Positions 10,998 through 23,699 of a stretch of DNA of 64,000 bases are shown piece after piece. The DNA is from Rhabditoides inermis (Eukaryota; Nematoda; Chromadorea; Rhabditida; Rhabditidae), in the NCBI GenBank assembly GCA_963966185.1, contig CAWZYM010000147.1:1-64000 (forward strand), read 5' to 3'. The position numbers and the translations under genes were made by a program. The stretch's first letter is position 1, and every line of letters starts with the position of its first letter. The notes beneath the pieces are model-generated. The model was not told where the DNA came from, did no database searches, and worked only from the letters and a program-made list of their open reading frames with translations.

Positions 10998-11126
10998 ATA
11001 ACATTTTGCTTCAAACATCTTGGTGTTTCCATGACATTTATGAGTTATTTTGTTTGAAACGTATAATAAAAGAATTGTTTAGCAATCCAAACAGCTTAAA
11101 TGAATGATGACGTGCTAAAACGTTAT

Positions 11127-11197
11127 TCCGTTGCGGGGAATCGAACCCCGGCCTTACGGGTGAGAGCCGTAAATCCTGACCACTAGACCACAACGGA
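11127..11197 (-). tRNA. tRNA-Glu(CTC)
   Basis: Unit 14; identical to the copy at 1407. Confidence 0.96.
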
Positions 11198-11334
11198 CTT
11201 GTAAGCGATACTACAAGAAACGTCTATGCGAAACACGGGACAGATATACGGAGATATTCTCTCGCAAGTCGGGATCCGCTGGCTGTAACTGGTCTCCTGC
11301 GCATATGCCGCAATCCGAATCACCGTCTCTCGTA

Positions 11335-11405
11335 GCATCGGTGGTTCAGTGGTAGAATGCTCGCCTGCCACGCGGGCGGCCCGGGTTCGATTCCCGGCCG
11401 ATGCA
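11335..11405 (+). tRNA. tRNA-Gly(GCC)
   Basis: Unit 14; identical to the copy at 1615. Confidence 0.96.
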
Positions 11406-11736
11406 ATGTTTTTGTTTTGAGTTACCGGATTGAATTAGGTTTTTGACGAATGGAATGACGGATCATCTTTAAAACCATTGCTAACGTTCATAACTCTCTA
11501 AAATTACGCCATCTCGTACGATTTGGTCATGCATGCAGAAGAGGACGCTCACAATTAATAATTGAAACAATGACGGTCTGGGAAACACCCGTGGTGAAAA
11601 CTTTGTGACTTCACCGCATGCGATTTTTATTTCGGCGAGAATAGCAACTCGGGTGATCATTGCGTGATTGACACGCTGGCTCGTTGCATAGAGTGGCCTC
11701 GCCTACACATCGCCGGCTCTCACACTTCTCGACATG

Positions 11737-11807
11737 TCCGTTGTGGTCTAGTGGTTAGGATTTACGGCTCTCACCCGTAAGGCCGGGGTTCGATTCCCCG
11801 CAACGGA
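11737..11807 (+). tRNA. tRNA-Glu(CTC)
   Basis: Unit 15; identical to the copy at 1207. Confidence 0.96.
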
Positions 11808-11936
11808 ATAACATTTTGCTTCAAACATCTTGGTGTTTCCATGACATTTATGAGTTATTTTGTTTGAAACGTATAATAAAAGAATTGTTTAGCAATCCAA
11901 ACAGCTTAAATGAATGATGACGTGCTAAAACGTTAT

Positions 11937-12007
11937 TCCGTTGCGGGGAATCGAACCCCGGCCTTACGGGTGAGAGCCGTAAATCCTGACCACTAGACCA
12001 CAACGGA
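11937..12007 (-). tRNA. tRNA-Glu(CTC)
   Basis: Unit 15; identical to the copy at 1407. Confidence 0.96.
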
Positions 12008-12144
12008 CTTGTAAGCGATACTACAAGAAACGTCTATGCGAAACACGGGACAGATATACGGAGATATTCTCTCGCAAGTCGGGATCCGCTGGCTGTAACT
12101 GGTCTCCTGCGCATATGCCGCAATCCGAATCACCGTCTCTCGTA

Positions 12145-12215
12145 GCATCGGTGGTTCAGTGGTAGAATGCTCGCCTGCCACGCGGGCGGCCCGGGTTCGA
12201 TTCCCGGCCGATGCA
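12145..12215 (+). tRNA. tRNA-Gly(GCC)
   Basis: Unit 15; identical to the copy at 1615. Confidence 0.96.
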
Positions 12216-12546
12216 ATGTTTTTGTTTTGAGTTACCGGATTGAATTAGGTTTTTGACGAATGGAATGACGGATCATCTTTAAAACCATTGCTAACGTTCA
12301 TAACTCTCTAAAATTACGCCATCTCGTACGATTTGGTCATGCATGCAGAAGAGGACGCTCACAATTAATAATTGAAACAATGACGGTCTGGGAAACACCC
12401 GTGGTGAAAACTTTGTGACTTCACCGCATGCGATTTTTATTTCGGCGAGAATAGCAACTCGGGTGATCATTGCGTGATTGACACGCTGGCTCGTTGCATA
12501 GAGTGGCCTCGCCTACACATCGCCGGCTCTCACACTTCTCGACATG

Positions 12547-12617
12547 TCCGTTGTGGTCTAGTGGTTAGGATTTACGGCTCTCACCCGTAAGGCCGGGGTT
12601 CGATTCCCCGCAACGGA
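12547..12617 (+). tRNA. tRNA-Glu(CTC)
   Basis: Unit 16; identical to the copy at 1207. Confidence 0.96.
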
Positions 12618-12746
12618 ATAACATTTTGCTTCAAACATCTTGGTGTTTCCATGACATTTATGAGTTATTTTGTTTGAAACGTATAATAAAAGAATTGTTT
12701 AGCAATCCAAACAGCTTAAATGAATGATGACGTGCTAAAACGTTAT

Positions 12747-12817
12747 TCCGTTGCGGGGAATCGAACCCCGGCCTTACGGGTGAGAGCCGTAAATCCTGAC
12801 CACTAGACCACAACGGA
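12747..12817 (-). tRNA. tRNA-Glu(CTC)
   Basis: Unit 16; identical to the copy at 1407. Confidence 0.96.
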
Positions 12818-12954
12818 CTTGTAAGCGATACTACAAGAAACGTCTATGCGAAACACGGGACAGATATACGGAGATATTCTCTCGCAAGTCGGGATCCGCT
12901 GGCTGTAACTGGTCTCCTGCGCATATGCCGCAATCCGAATCACCGTCTCTCGTA

Positions 12955-13025
12955 GCATCGGTGGTTCAGTGGTAGAATGCTCGCCTGCCACGCGGGCGGC
13001 CCGGGTTCGATTCCCGGCCGATGCA
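12955..13025 (+). tRNA. tRNA-Gly(GCC)
   Basis: Unit 16; identical to the copy at 1615. Confidence 0.96.
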
Positions 13026-13356
13026 ATGTTTTTGTTTTGAGTTACCGGATTGAATTAGGTTTTTGACGAATGGAATGACGGATCATCTTTAAAACCATTG
13101 CTAACGTTCATAACTCTCTAAAATTACGCCATCTCGTACGATTTGGTCATGCATGCAGAAGAGGACGCTCACAATTAATAATTGAAACAATGACGGTCTG
13201 GGAAACACCCGTGGTGAAAACTTTGTGACTTCACCGCATGCGATTTTTATTTCGGCGAGAATAGCAACTCGGGTGATCATTGCGTGATTGACACGCTGGC
13301 TCGTTGCATAGAGTGGCCTCGCCTACACATCGCCGGCTCTCACACTTCTCGACATG

Positions 13357-13427
13357 TCCGTTGTGGTCTAGTGGTTAGGATTTACGGCTCTCACCCGTAA
13401 GGCCGGGGTTCGATTCCCCGCAACGGA
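13357..13427 (+). tRNA. tRNA-Glu(CTC)
   Basis: Unit 17; identical to the copy at 1207. Confidence 0.96.
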
Positions 13428-13556
13428 ATAACATTTTGCTTCAAACATCTTGGTGTTTCCATGACATTTATGAGTTATTTTGTTTGAAACGTATAATAAA
13501 AGAATTGTTTAGCAATCCAAACAGCTTAAATGAATGATGACGTGCTAAAACGTTAT

Positions 13557-13627
13557 TCCGTTGCGGGGAATCGAACCCCGGCCTTACGGGTGAGAGCCGT
13601 AAATCCTGACCACTAGACCACAACGGA
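13557..13627 (-). tRNA. tRNA-Glu(CTC)
   Basis: Unit 17; identical to the copy at 1407. Confidence 0.96.
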
Positions 13628-13764
13628 CTTGTAAGCGATACTACAAGAAACGTCTATGCGAAACACGGGACAGATATACGGAGATATTCTCTCGCAAGTC
13701 GGGATCCGCTGGCTGTAACTGGTCTCCTGCGCATATGCCGCAATCCGAATCACCGTCTCTCGTA

Positions 13765-13835
13765 GCATCGGTGGTTCAGTGGTAGAATGCTCGCCTGCCA
13801 CGCGGGCGGCCCGGGTTCGATTCCCGGCCGATGCA
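13765..13835 (+). tRNA. tRNA-Gly(GCC)
   Basis: Unit 17; identical to the copy at 1615. Confidence 0.96.
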
Positions 13836-14166
13836 ATGTTTTTGTTTTGAGTTACCGGATTGAATTAGGTTTTTGACGAATGGAATGACGGATCATCTTT
13901 AAAACCATTGCTAACGTTCATAACTCTCTAAAATTACGCCATCTCGTACGATTTGGTCATGCATGCAGAAGAGGACGCTCACAATTAATAATTGAAACAA
14001 TGACGGTCTGGGAAACACCCGTGGTGAAAACTTTGTGACTTCACCGCATGCGATTTTTATTTCGGCGAGAATAGCAACTCGGGTGATCATTGCGTGATTG
14101 ACACGCTGGCTCGTTGCATAGAGTGGCCTCGCCTACACATCGCCGGCTCTCACACTTCTCGACATG

Positions 14167-14237
14167 TCCGTTGTGGTCTAGTGGTTAGGATTTACGGCTC
14201 TCACCCGTAAGGCCGGGGTTCGATTCCCCGCAACGGA
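14167..14237 (+). tRNA. tRNA-Glu(CTC), last + copy
   Basis: Unit 18; identical to the copy at 1207. Confidence 0.96.
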
Positions 14238-14366
14238 ATAACATTTTGCTTCAAACATCTTGGTGTTTCCATGACATTTATGAGTTATTTTGTTTGAAAC
14301 GTATAATAAAAGAATTGTTTAGCAATCCAAACAGCTTAAATGAATGATGACGTGCTAAAACGTTAT

Positions 14367-14437
14367 TCCGTTGCGGGGAATCGAACCCCGGCCTTACGGG
14401 TGAGAGCCGTAAATCCTGACCACTAGACCACAACGGA
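14367..14437 (-). tRNA. tRNA-Glu(CTC), last - copy
   Basis: Unit 18; identical to the copy at 1407. Confidence 0.96.
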
Positions 14438-14574
14438 CTTGTAAGCGATACTACAAGAAACGTCTATGCGAAACACGGGACAGATATACGGAGATATTCT
14501 CTCGCAAGTCGGGATCCGCTGGCTGTAACTGGTCTCCTGCGCATATGCCGCAATCCGAATCACCGTCTCTCGTA

Positions 14575-14645
14575 GCATCGGTGGTTCAGTGGTAGAATGC
14601 TCGCCTGCCACGCGGGCGGCCCGGGTTCGATTCCCGGCCGATGCA
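14575..14645 (+). tRNA. tRNA-Gly(GCC), last copy
   Basis: Unit 18; identical to the copy at 1615. The repeat continues only 128 bp beyond it before the array ends. Confidence 0.96.
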
Positions 14646-14773
14646 ATGTTTTTGTTTTGAGTTACCGGATTGAATTAGGTTTTTGACGAATGGAATGACG
14701 GATCATCTTTAAAACCATTGCTAACGTTCATAACTCTCTAAAATTACGCCATCTCGTACGATTTGGTCATGCA

Positions 14774-15960
14774 ACCTGCTGCAATTCCTTAGTCTGCAGG
14801 GTTCTATACACACGCAAAAGCTCGCTACTCTTCTCATATAGGTTGTAAATAATTCTATAAAATTCACATTGTTGATTTCAAATTTACCTATACGTGCAAT
14901 TTTTCCTCAGGCTCAGCGATTTTTCTCTGATTGACAGTGTATTTTCAAAGTTTGCGTTGCTTGAACCCGAATGGGTCAATGGGCGGTCTTTCGCAATGGG
15001 AGGCGGCCGATATATCGGCCATCCGCCGTTTTTCCGGCCACCTCGGAAATCGAGCCAGACGGCTGCCGCGTCGGAAAACAACAATAGTTTTATCAATTGT
15101 CAAATGTAAAACACTTAGAATTGTATGTCATTGTATGGGTATTGTTTTAATAAACGATTGGCATTGTTTGTGTACTTTTCTACACACAAAAACGTTGTTG
15201 ATCGATGGATCGATCTACGAGTCTGCGTGGAGTGGCTACTTAAGTGAGATTAATATCAAATTGAAACAAATATAAAAAAACTACAGGTATATGTTGGTAT
15301 ATATGTGTATATATTGGTATAAAATGGTGTATAAATGGTATATAATGGTATATAAAGTTGTATGTTACATCCAACGTCTACTGAAATCGGAAGAGATTCT
15401 CGTTTTCACTACGAATATTGTGACAAGCCTTCTGATCAGCATGCCACCCCTTGCTGCCTTTCCCGTGATACCCTGATTGCGCATCTGTCACCAGCCAGCC
15501 CTGCCCCGATGCATTACCGCCCCCCCCCCTCTAATTAGACAATCTCAGAGCTGCGAGAGGCTCTTGGGTGACTCTCGCATGCTCCTTCCACAGCTTCTAG
15601 TCGGCAGTCTTACTATGATATCAATCCGTGCTTCTCTTATTCAGAATGATTGGTACATGTAACATGTTGCATCATTCGTATGTGTATACTGCACTGCGCA
15701 TTGATGTCCGAGACCCGAGAGCACTCGTTCAGCGGATTCAATTTCCACATTCGGATTCCGATTCGGAATCGAGACGTGCGAAAATCCCGGGCATGAAATT
15801 CAAGAAGGATCTCACTTGTTCTTTCTTTTTTCTCTCTTTTCTGTCTATTTTCTTATCAATCATGCGAATACTTATTTTATACGTTTCACTGGATGTTCGG
15901 TCCGCCTATTCACAGCTACGCGGTGGATTTTCAAAATATCTATTACACGGCTCTCCTCTA
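14774..15960. other. Single-copy flank of the tRNA array, no gene seen
   Basis: Unique DNA after the array. It holds a 16-bp perfect palindrome (ggccgatatatcggcc, about 15007-15022) nested between GGCGG and CCGCC, and an AT-rich degenerate repeat of 'ggtatataat'-like steps at about 15286-15365. Short open frames here show no recognisable protein or splice pattern. Confidence 0.6.
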
Positions 15961-16969
15961 TCCCTCTCTCTCTCTTCCCTCTCTTTCTCCCTCCCTCTCT
16001 ATGGTCTATTTCCGGGCGGTGCGTGAGCGGGGATTTTTCGAGTATATCCAGAGATTGGAGAGGTGTTTTAGGTTTTAGTAGTATTCGTGGTCCACGGATT
16101 CTTCTCGTATGTTTTACTAGTTTGCGATATCTATACTAGTCGGTGTATCAGAACGATCGTTGAATGTTGTTGTATCAGTCATTTACGCGCGCTTTCTCGT
16201 GTAGCCGATCAGTGAAATCAAATCACGCACCCAATGCAATTCGCGTGGCTCTTTCATTTCCGGTGTAATGTTCCATGCTCAATCCACTGACCAGTCTCTC
16301 TCTGTCTCTTTCTCTCTGTGTCTCTCTCTCCCTCTCTCTCCCCGTACACCTCCTCCTCTCATATCCTATCCGTTATTAATCCCCACACATCACAGCAGCA
16401 TCATAATGGCGCGCGCGAGAGCTTTCTCTGCGCTCTCTTCTACCCGCACACTCTCTCGTTTCCTTTCTCGCCTGCTCCCTCCTCGATTATTGCCCTCTCC
16501 TCCCGTGACAGCTTGCCGCGTCATCCCGAATTTGCATGTCCTGCGTTCCTGTGTATCTCAGGATTAGGATTACTGTACGGCCGGATTACGATACATGGAA
16601 ATCCCCTTGCACTCTGCTAGTTTTTGTTGCCACTTTTGCGCGGCAGATTTTTCTGCGTTCGAACGTTCAACAGTTGTTGAAATTGCGGAAATGTCATTGG
16701 AAACATGGAAACACGTGTTGTCTCATCGACTTTTTGTCTTTTCGGCGCGAGAATGGCCGGTGTAAGCTGCTTACTTCGATTAGCCGTGAGGTGTCAGGTC
16801 ACTTCTGTCTGTCTCTGCTTACATCTATTATATAAATGTATCAGCTGATTAGTTATATACTGTTCGTCAGGGTCAAAGGTCAGTGGATACTGATTGGTGA
16901 TGGTGAGTCGGCTGATCCGTTGTTCTCTGTTTTGCTCGGTTCTTTTTCTCGTGTCGGCGCGGTTGCTTT

Positions 16970-17011
<42 letters not shown>

Positions 17012-18359
17012 GTTCCCCCTCTCATATACCCACTGTTCTCGCGCGATTGCAAACGAGAGGAGAGAGTGCAACTGCTGTCGAGTGCTCCTCTGTTGCCTTT
17101 TTCTCGTCCTTTTTATTGTCACCGAATGGTTTGCAGCAGCACTGATAAGATCATTCACTCAATTACTTTTCTTTCATCATCTGAGAGCTTGTGTCTAATT
17201 TTCAAAATCAACAGAACGAGATTGTAGGCCTCTTTTTTGCAACATCTTGACCACTTCTTTCGAGTTATGAGTGTTAGTGGAAGAGAGAACCGGGCTCTCT
17301 TCACTCCCTTTTTCGCCGTTGCCTATCACTTCCAGAAAACGCACTCTTGCGCATTCCATTTTGAACTATTTTTGGAATATACATATTATTTGATTATTTA
17401 CATACATCAACGAGTCACCAAGAACATTCACCATCCATTATAATAATGTATGTCGGAATCAAGCTGATCAACAAAACATACGCAAGCGAGTAAAACCCTG
17501 ATCATATCTCATATGGTCCGCTTCTCAGCGCGCATGGTCCCTTTACTCCTTTGTGGGTCCATTACCGCTTGCGCAAATTGAGAGCACTCGAGAGCTCAAG
17601 TGTTTTGGCAGCATATATCATATCCGACATCCATTACATTCCCATTCTCTGCCTTCTCTCTCTCTCTCTCCCTCGCTCCCTCTCTCCCCTTTCCTCTATC
17701 TCTCTCACGCAGCGTCCAGCATATCACATACCATTGTTGCGTTTCGGCTCTCGATTCTCCATAATGCTTCTATAGCTTCGACGAATGAGATTCACATCAG
17801 TGATTCACTTCTAGACGGCATAGGTTACTGGTCAACTGGGGTAATCGATTTGAGAACCACTGATACACTCTCCTCTCTGTGTGTGTTTTATTCGTGCACA
17901 ATCACGCATTTCACTCGAACATTCGCTGTTTCCATGTATGTTTTTTTTCGGCCCGCATTCTGTTCTGATTTTCAATTCGCTATCGCAATGCAATCTGAAA
18001 ACGCGCCGGATTTAGAATAATCCCAATTTGAAAGCATAAGCCCGGGTCAGGCAAGGGAGAGAGAGAGAGAGATGGGGTCACATGCCCTTTCCCCTGAACC
18101 CATTGGTTGACATTATTACGCGTTTTGTATTCCATTCCAGCTGCGTCCGATTACTCTCTATTTTATTAGTTGCTCATCTCTCTCTTTCTCTCTCTCTCTC
18201 TCCCCCCTTTCCCTCTCTCCTTTTAGCCCAAAAAACCATGTGTGGTCGCTTTTTCGTTTTACATGCTCCAGGCACCACACTCACTTCTATCGCCAAATCA
18301 ACACAGCTATGTTGGTGTTTGTCGCTGCTTTCGATATTTTATTTCCCTCTACCACCCCT

Positions 18360-18422
<63 letters not shown>

Positions 18423-19030
18423 CGTCCATAATTGCGTTCCCCTATATTTTGGTATATATCGCTTTGGGCATATGTGAAATCGAGGCGTGCTCACTACTCT
18501 CGCATTCCTGCACTCTCCGCGTTTCACGTTCCCCTTATTCCACACGATTAGAATTTCCAATCTCCCACACACACACGCATACATACATGCGAAACCTCTG
18601 GAATAACAAATAGGCGTGCCACAATTGTTAGCACCTTGCAAGTATGGTGTGTTAATAATTTCAAACCGATGTTTTGTGATCATGAATGTACTTGTAAAAA
18701 ACTGCTAATTGACCGTTGCATAGCATATGTATGTAGATGTCATCATTCACCATTATGATGACGTAATCCCCGCCCCCGCACATTCTCTCTCTCTCTTCTC
18801 TCATTAGCATACGCGTGTCAGGTTACCTCGCGCACATTATGCAAATGTGCATGCCCTGAGGGCATTCGATTGCATTCCACCGCGACTGCTGTCTATCAAA
18901 TTCCATACTCCATGTAGTTGTATTTATCGCATCAGCTTACTATATTATAGTTACTTTGTGGCAGTGTAACTGTATCATTTATATTTATACCTTAATCGAT
19001 GTTGTAGTCCAAGATGTACATGTCAATCTA
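15961..19030. repeat. Noncoding DNA rich in (CT)n/(GA)n tracts
   Basis: No gene supported. Longest tracts are (GA)n at 16971-17009 and (CT)n at 18363-18421, with impure CT runs near 15960-16000, 16300-16340, 17660-17710 and 18178-18212. Octamer ATTTGCAT sites lie at 16530-16537 (+) and 18839-18846 (-). The serine/leucine- or arginine/glutamate-rich open frames here are translations of the dinucleotide runs. Confidence 0.7.
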
Positions 19031-20206
19031 TCTCAATCGTTCATCCGGAATCGTTATATCTGAACATGACAACACAATCATGATGATATGAAGCATACAG
19101 TAGTGCCTAAGATGCTAGATACATAGGCTAACGCCGGGGAAAGACAGGTAGGCTGACGAGGTTAGTGGCCGGAAGACGATAAGTACTTGATCGATAATCA
19201 TTCCTGGACCATTAGAGTATCATTCTTGAAGTGTAGAGCTCCGGGTTTTCCTTTGCTACCATGCCGATTTGTGTTTTCTCGCGCCATAGCTGCTTTCACG
19301 TGAGAATACTTTCAATTTTCAATTATTTATCATTGCGTATTCAGAAAACATGTGGGGACAAAAATATGTGGCTGTAATAAGTGGTGCAACGTATTTGTGA
19401 TTAAGATCAAATCAAAGAATGGTAAAACAGATACAAATGCGTATGGGACAATATAACAGACATATGTATATGAAATGAATGTACTCTGTTACATATACTG
19501 GAGAGCCCGTACCCGTATCGATCAGGAAGCGCGGATGCGAGATGGTTCAATCATGCATTTTCTGCATGAGTGTCTCAATCATGCATGAGTGTCTCGATGA
19601 TGTGGATATGATATTATAGATGGCGGATGAGTCAAAGACGGTGCGACCGTGTACAATTTTATGTATGTAGGCAATATCATTGACTGCTCGTCGTGACTCG
19701 AGAGTCTCCAAGCCTAGCAGGCAGAGTCTGGCAGAGTATCCTAGATTGAAAATGCCATTTCTATGGCAGATTCGTCTGGTGAAATACCGTTGAACGCCCT
19801 CAATAAGATTCACTGAACGCACATCGGTGGGATTCCAGAGCTCAGTACAGTACTCCAGCTTACAGCGATAATATGTCACAAATGCTTTGCAAAGAACGGC
19901 CTACTTCCCGCCGCCTCACTGGTTTCTCGGGAAGAATTCTTGTCAATGAAGAAGAATTCTCTCCGCGGCGTGCGGTCGGGTCTTCATTTTGCCCCGCCGC
20001 CGCCGAATGATCGGTCAGAATGGTACTCTAATAGTCCAGGAATGATTATCGATCAAGTATCGTCCTCCCGCCACTAATCTCGTCAGCCTACCTGTCTTTC
20101 CCCGGCGTATGTATTAAGCATATTAGGCACTATTGTATGCTTCATATCATCATGATTGAGTTGTCATATTCGGATGTAACGATTCCGGATAAACGATTGA
20201 TTGATT
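19030..20206. mobile_element. Foldback pair of retrotransposon 3' ends around an RT fragment
   Basis: About 190-bp inverted repeats at roughly 19033-19226 and 20017-20206 share 'gacaggtaggctgacgagg', 'cgatcaagta' and 'atgatatgaagcatac' type stretches. Both outer ends finish in TGATTGATTG/CAATC-type tails, the pattern of non-LTR 3' termini, so two 3' ends of one family point away from each other. The interior carries a decayed reverse-transcriptase C-terminus on the - strand. Divergence between the repeats (many substitutions) shows it is old. Confidence 0.55.
19547..19879 (-). pseudogene. Non-LTR retrotransposon RT C-terminal fragment
   Basis: 110 codons open. Residues such as LEYCTELWNP, VQRYFTRRI and LGLETLESRR match the region after the RT catalytic core in CR1/RTE-type elements; the intact element at 45784-47562 has the equivalent SIVEYASVIYSP and LGLETLERRR. 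The RT active-site part is absent, so this is a dead 5'-truncated piece. Confidence 0.6.
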
Positions 20207-20721
20207 GAGTGATATACATACATGTACATGATATTGCTTGTTATTGAACAGCACTCTGCCGCTCTTTGCGACCACACTCGTGTTTATTTTATGGGCTTTC
20301 TTCCGCTCTCGTCTTTCATTTTATGTGATGAGCCAGACCGCGAGAGTAAGTATGATTTTACTGTCTCCCCCCAACTTTACTGTCCAGTGATCTGCTTTGA
20401 TCGAGTCTGCTTTATTTGGCAAACCACAATAGATCGTAAAAGGGGCTGGCCATATGAGGGGAGAGATCGGCGCATCTCACTTTCTTTCCGTCACTCACCC
20501 CATTCGAACCATCAAAAATGAATTGCATCCTCCAAAAACGCTGCATTCCATCCGGGAGCTTCTTTCGTTTCCGGAGGACGATTTCTCCTTGCCGTTTCTG
20601 GTCTGAGTCTTTTTATTGGCCAAAGCTCTTCGACTAATCAAAGACTGAGTGGGGGAGTCATTGTTCATTGATATTGCGAATACATAGTGGCTCTCTCTCC
20701 CTCTCTCCCTCTTACTCTCTC

Positions 20722-20773
<52 letters not shown>

Positions 20774-20970
20774 ACATACAACATCGTGGGAACACGTGTT
20801 GTTTATATTGTTCTTCGTGTGAGTTGTTTGATAGTTGGAAGTAGCTACTTGCTACTAGCTTCCAGATAGTTCTCCTCTTTTTTCGTGAACAGTTCGTAGA
20901 ATGTGTTTTGTATCGCGAGGTCGAACTTCTGACCTCCGTTTCCCCTTTTCTTTGTCTTTTCCCACTCCCT

Positions 20971-21033
<63 letters not shown>

Positions 21034-22997
21034 ACGTGTCTATAATCCCTCATATAATCGGTTCAACTCCACGCTCTCCTCTTCTTATTTTCCAAATCGC
21101 TTTGTGTTGCGGTTTTTTTCGCGTCTCTCGCCAACCGCTAGAAATGGTCGCTATGCAATACAGTGCTTTGCTGTTTTAAGTATTCCTTAATGTATAGTAG
21201 TGTAGTATAGTAGTATGCATATTTCTGTTTAGGTCCATTCATGGACTCCATTCCCTTTTCTTTACTCTCGCGCGGCGCTCGCGCAATATTACCTGTCGGC
21301 ACCCGCCTTTGATCTTCGCCATACCTTTCAGCCATCTCCCATCTCGGGCCATTGACGATATTGACAACCGAGGCTGGCAGTGTTATGTGCAATCTCTATT
21401 GGTCTATTGGACATTTGCGTCTCTGTGTGTCACTATCAGTTCACATCATGAACTCATTCGTTTCTCTTGCTCTTGCTCCTTCTCCTCGGTTGGACTCAGC
21501 GTGAACGCGCATCCCCTTTCCTCTTCCGAGAACAACACATGCAAAGGAGGCAGGAAAAATGATTGACGTTCGTATTCGGATTGTCAGATTGAGCGGCGTG
21601 AGAGTGAGAGAGGGAGAAATAGCGTTGCGAATCGAGAGTGCGCAGGCGGATGTCTCGGCGTCTGAATGCACAAGTCGAGTCCATTTGTCATTTTCATCCC
21701 TCCATGTTGCATCTCTTGTTTCGCGAATATTTCTGCGTCCACATTCCACATAGTGAAACTTGGTTCACATTGTGAACATTTTAACGCGATCTTGATGTTG
21801 CGCCTGATGTGTGTTACTCCCTTACATTTTTTAGAACTTTCCACGATTGCGGAAACTTGACGTTCTCATCCGGAGGAATATGAGACATCCCTTCCGCCAC
21901 TGCTTCTCTCACTCTTGAATCGACACTAAAACCTACCGACACGAAACTCGAATCTCGTAAGTTTTATTAATTTTAATATCAATTAATGTTTGAATTATAA
22001 ATAATAATATATTTATATATTTAGACTTCTTTCCGCTGACCGGCTTCTTTTTTCTCTTCATTGCTCAATCAGTTTTCCTTCGTCAGAAAACGCCATGGGA
22101 ATGAAATCGCAGAAAAGTGAGTCTTTTTCATACCTATAAAATATACTTTTTCTCTTTTTGGAAAATCACAGAACACGTGAAAAAAATGCACTGTTTGCTT
22201 TTAATCTCGTCATTATGCGAGCTCTGATCAGCGGGACCTTGTGATCTCCCCTTCTCCCTTCCCTCTCCTCTCTCTCTCCCTCTCTTTCTATATTTTCCCT
22301 CTCTCTTTTCCTCTCCCTCTCTCAGTACCTCCTTCCCTCTCTACTAGTTGAGTGCAATCACTCTTATCACGCAGCGTCCGGTTCCCTCCATCTCCCTCTT
22401 CTCTGCGCTCTCTTCACTGATCCTCACTCTCTCTGTGTTTAATTCCTCGGCGTAATCACGTTTCGATCGTGTGGATTATTGGTCTTTTAACCTGCGTACA
22501 GTTTTGCAAAAAGTGCGTTCTAGAATGTAGTGTGTGAGTGAATACATTGGACAGTGGCTATTTGAGGGCGATTAGCAGACCAAATTCCTCGTTCCACAGC
22601 TTTTCTCGCCGTTGATTTGCGCTTAAACAAGACCGCTTTCGCTCGGGCGCTGTGTGGACACTGTGTTTCTTCCTTCAACACTTCTCACCGAGTGTTTCTT
22701 TCGACTTTCTTTGTATTTTAATGTTATTTACATTTCATACATCCTTTTCATACACTACGCTTCATTCCTTCTTTGTCCCCAACATCGGATCGTGAATTGG
22801 TAGCTACGAGAAGATGATGTGAGATTGATAGGATAGTGGATAGCAGTGGTCACTCTCCCCAGCGTCCGATCCGCGTGCCCTTCCGTCACATCTCATTGAC
22901 TGCGCATTCCTGAAAGCACCACCCTAGATTCCCTAGATTGCAGAGGATAATCTCTTTCCTTCCGCATAGCACTGCATTATCGCCCTTGCATCTGCCA

Positions 22998-23032
<35 letters not shown>

Positions 23033-23663
23033 GCCAGATTGCATCGCTTGGAGTCATGCCGATGTCTATTAGCTATGTGGTCATTTCATGTGCAACTCCT
23101 GTTTCTCTGTCTCTCTCTCTATTTCACGCACTCTCTCGCGCGTGTCTGCCGTTGACAGCTACCATTAGGGAGTGGAGGAAGGGAGGATCCCCCGATATCC
23201 GATTACCTTAGAAGGCTCTGTCCATTATGGAAGCTGCATCTCCATTTCACTTTCCCTCTGAAACCAATTCGATTTGGTTTATCGGACTCTCACTCACTCC
23301 ACTCACTCACTCTCCCGGTCACCTGGCTACCCCTAATCCGACATGAGATTCCCTTTCGCCAAGTCGTTTCGAGCTCTCCACATTCCCATTTGTCTTGATC
23401 GAAACTACCGAATTCGCCCGTTTCCCACCCATTGAGCGCTCGTAAACCCGTCAAACTCTCCATGTCCTTTCGTTTCACAAAGCACATTCGCGCGAATTTC
23501 ACCTGTCAACACAGAAAGCGTGGGAAAATCGCGGCCAATCCCGATGGTGCACCCGTTTTGTCAACGTCTTGCCGCCCTCTCGAAGACTACTCTATACTGG
23601 TTACAGAGTGTTTGCTCGTCATTGTTTCTAACCAGTTCCTTTCGCGGAATTCGGAACTGTCAC

Positions 23664-23699
<36 letters not shown>

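Larger units (their letters stand above)
1..14773. repeat. 810-bp tandem tRNA array, about 18 units
   Basis: Head-to-tail repeat with an exact 810-bp period from about 1207 onward. Each unit holds tRNA-Glu(CTC) on +, a 129-nt spacer, the same tRNA-Glu on -, a 137-nt spacer, and tRNA-Gly(GCC) on +. The array breaks off at 14773, partway through a unit, where the text leaves the repeat after 'tttggtcatgca'. Units differ at very few bases: A or T at the 'ttaccgg(a/t)t' site after tRNA-Gly, C or T at 'catatgc(c/t)g' (T at 2399 and 3209), one G to C at 5040, and one change inside a tRNA at 5496. Units from 8095 on look identical. The first 1.1 kb carries many homopolymer-length differences. The left end is cut by the window. 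Confidence 0.97.

Noticed and set aside
1463..14611. Seventeen identical 62-codon open frames on -, one per 810-bp unit
   Set aside because: They overlap the tRNA-Gly gene antisense and the spacer; identity only reflects the repeat, and no coding signal exists.
1..14773. Regular repeats resembling a CRISPR array
   Set aside because: Repeat unit is 810 bp of tRNA genes and constant spacers; no variable spacers, and the organism is an animal.
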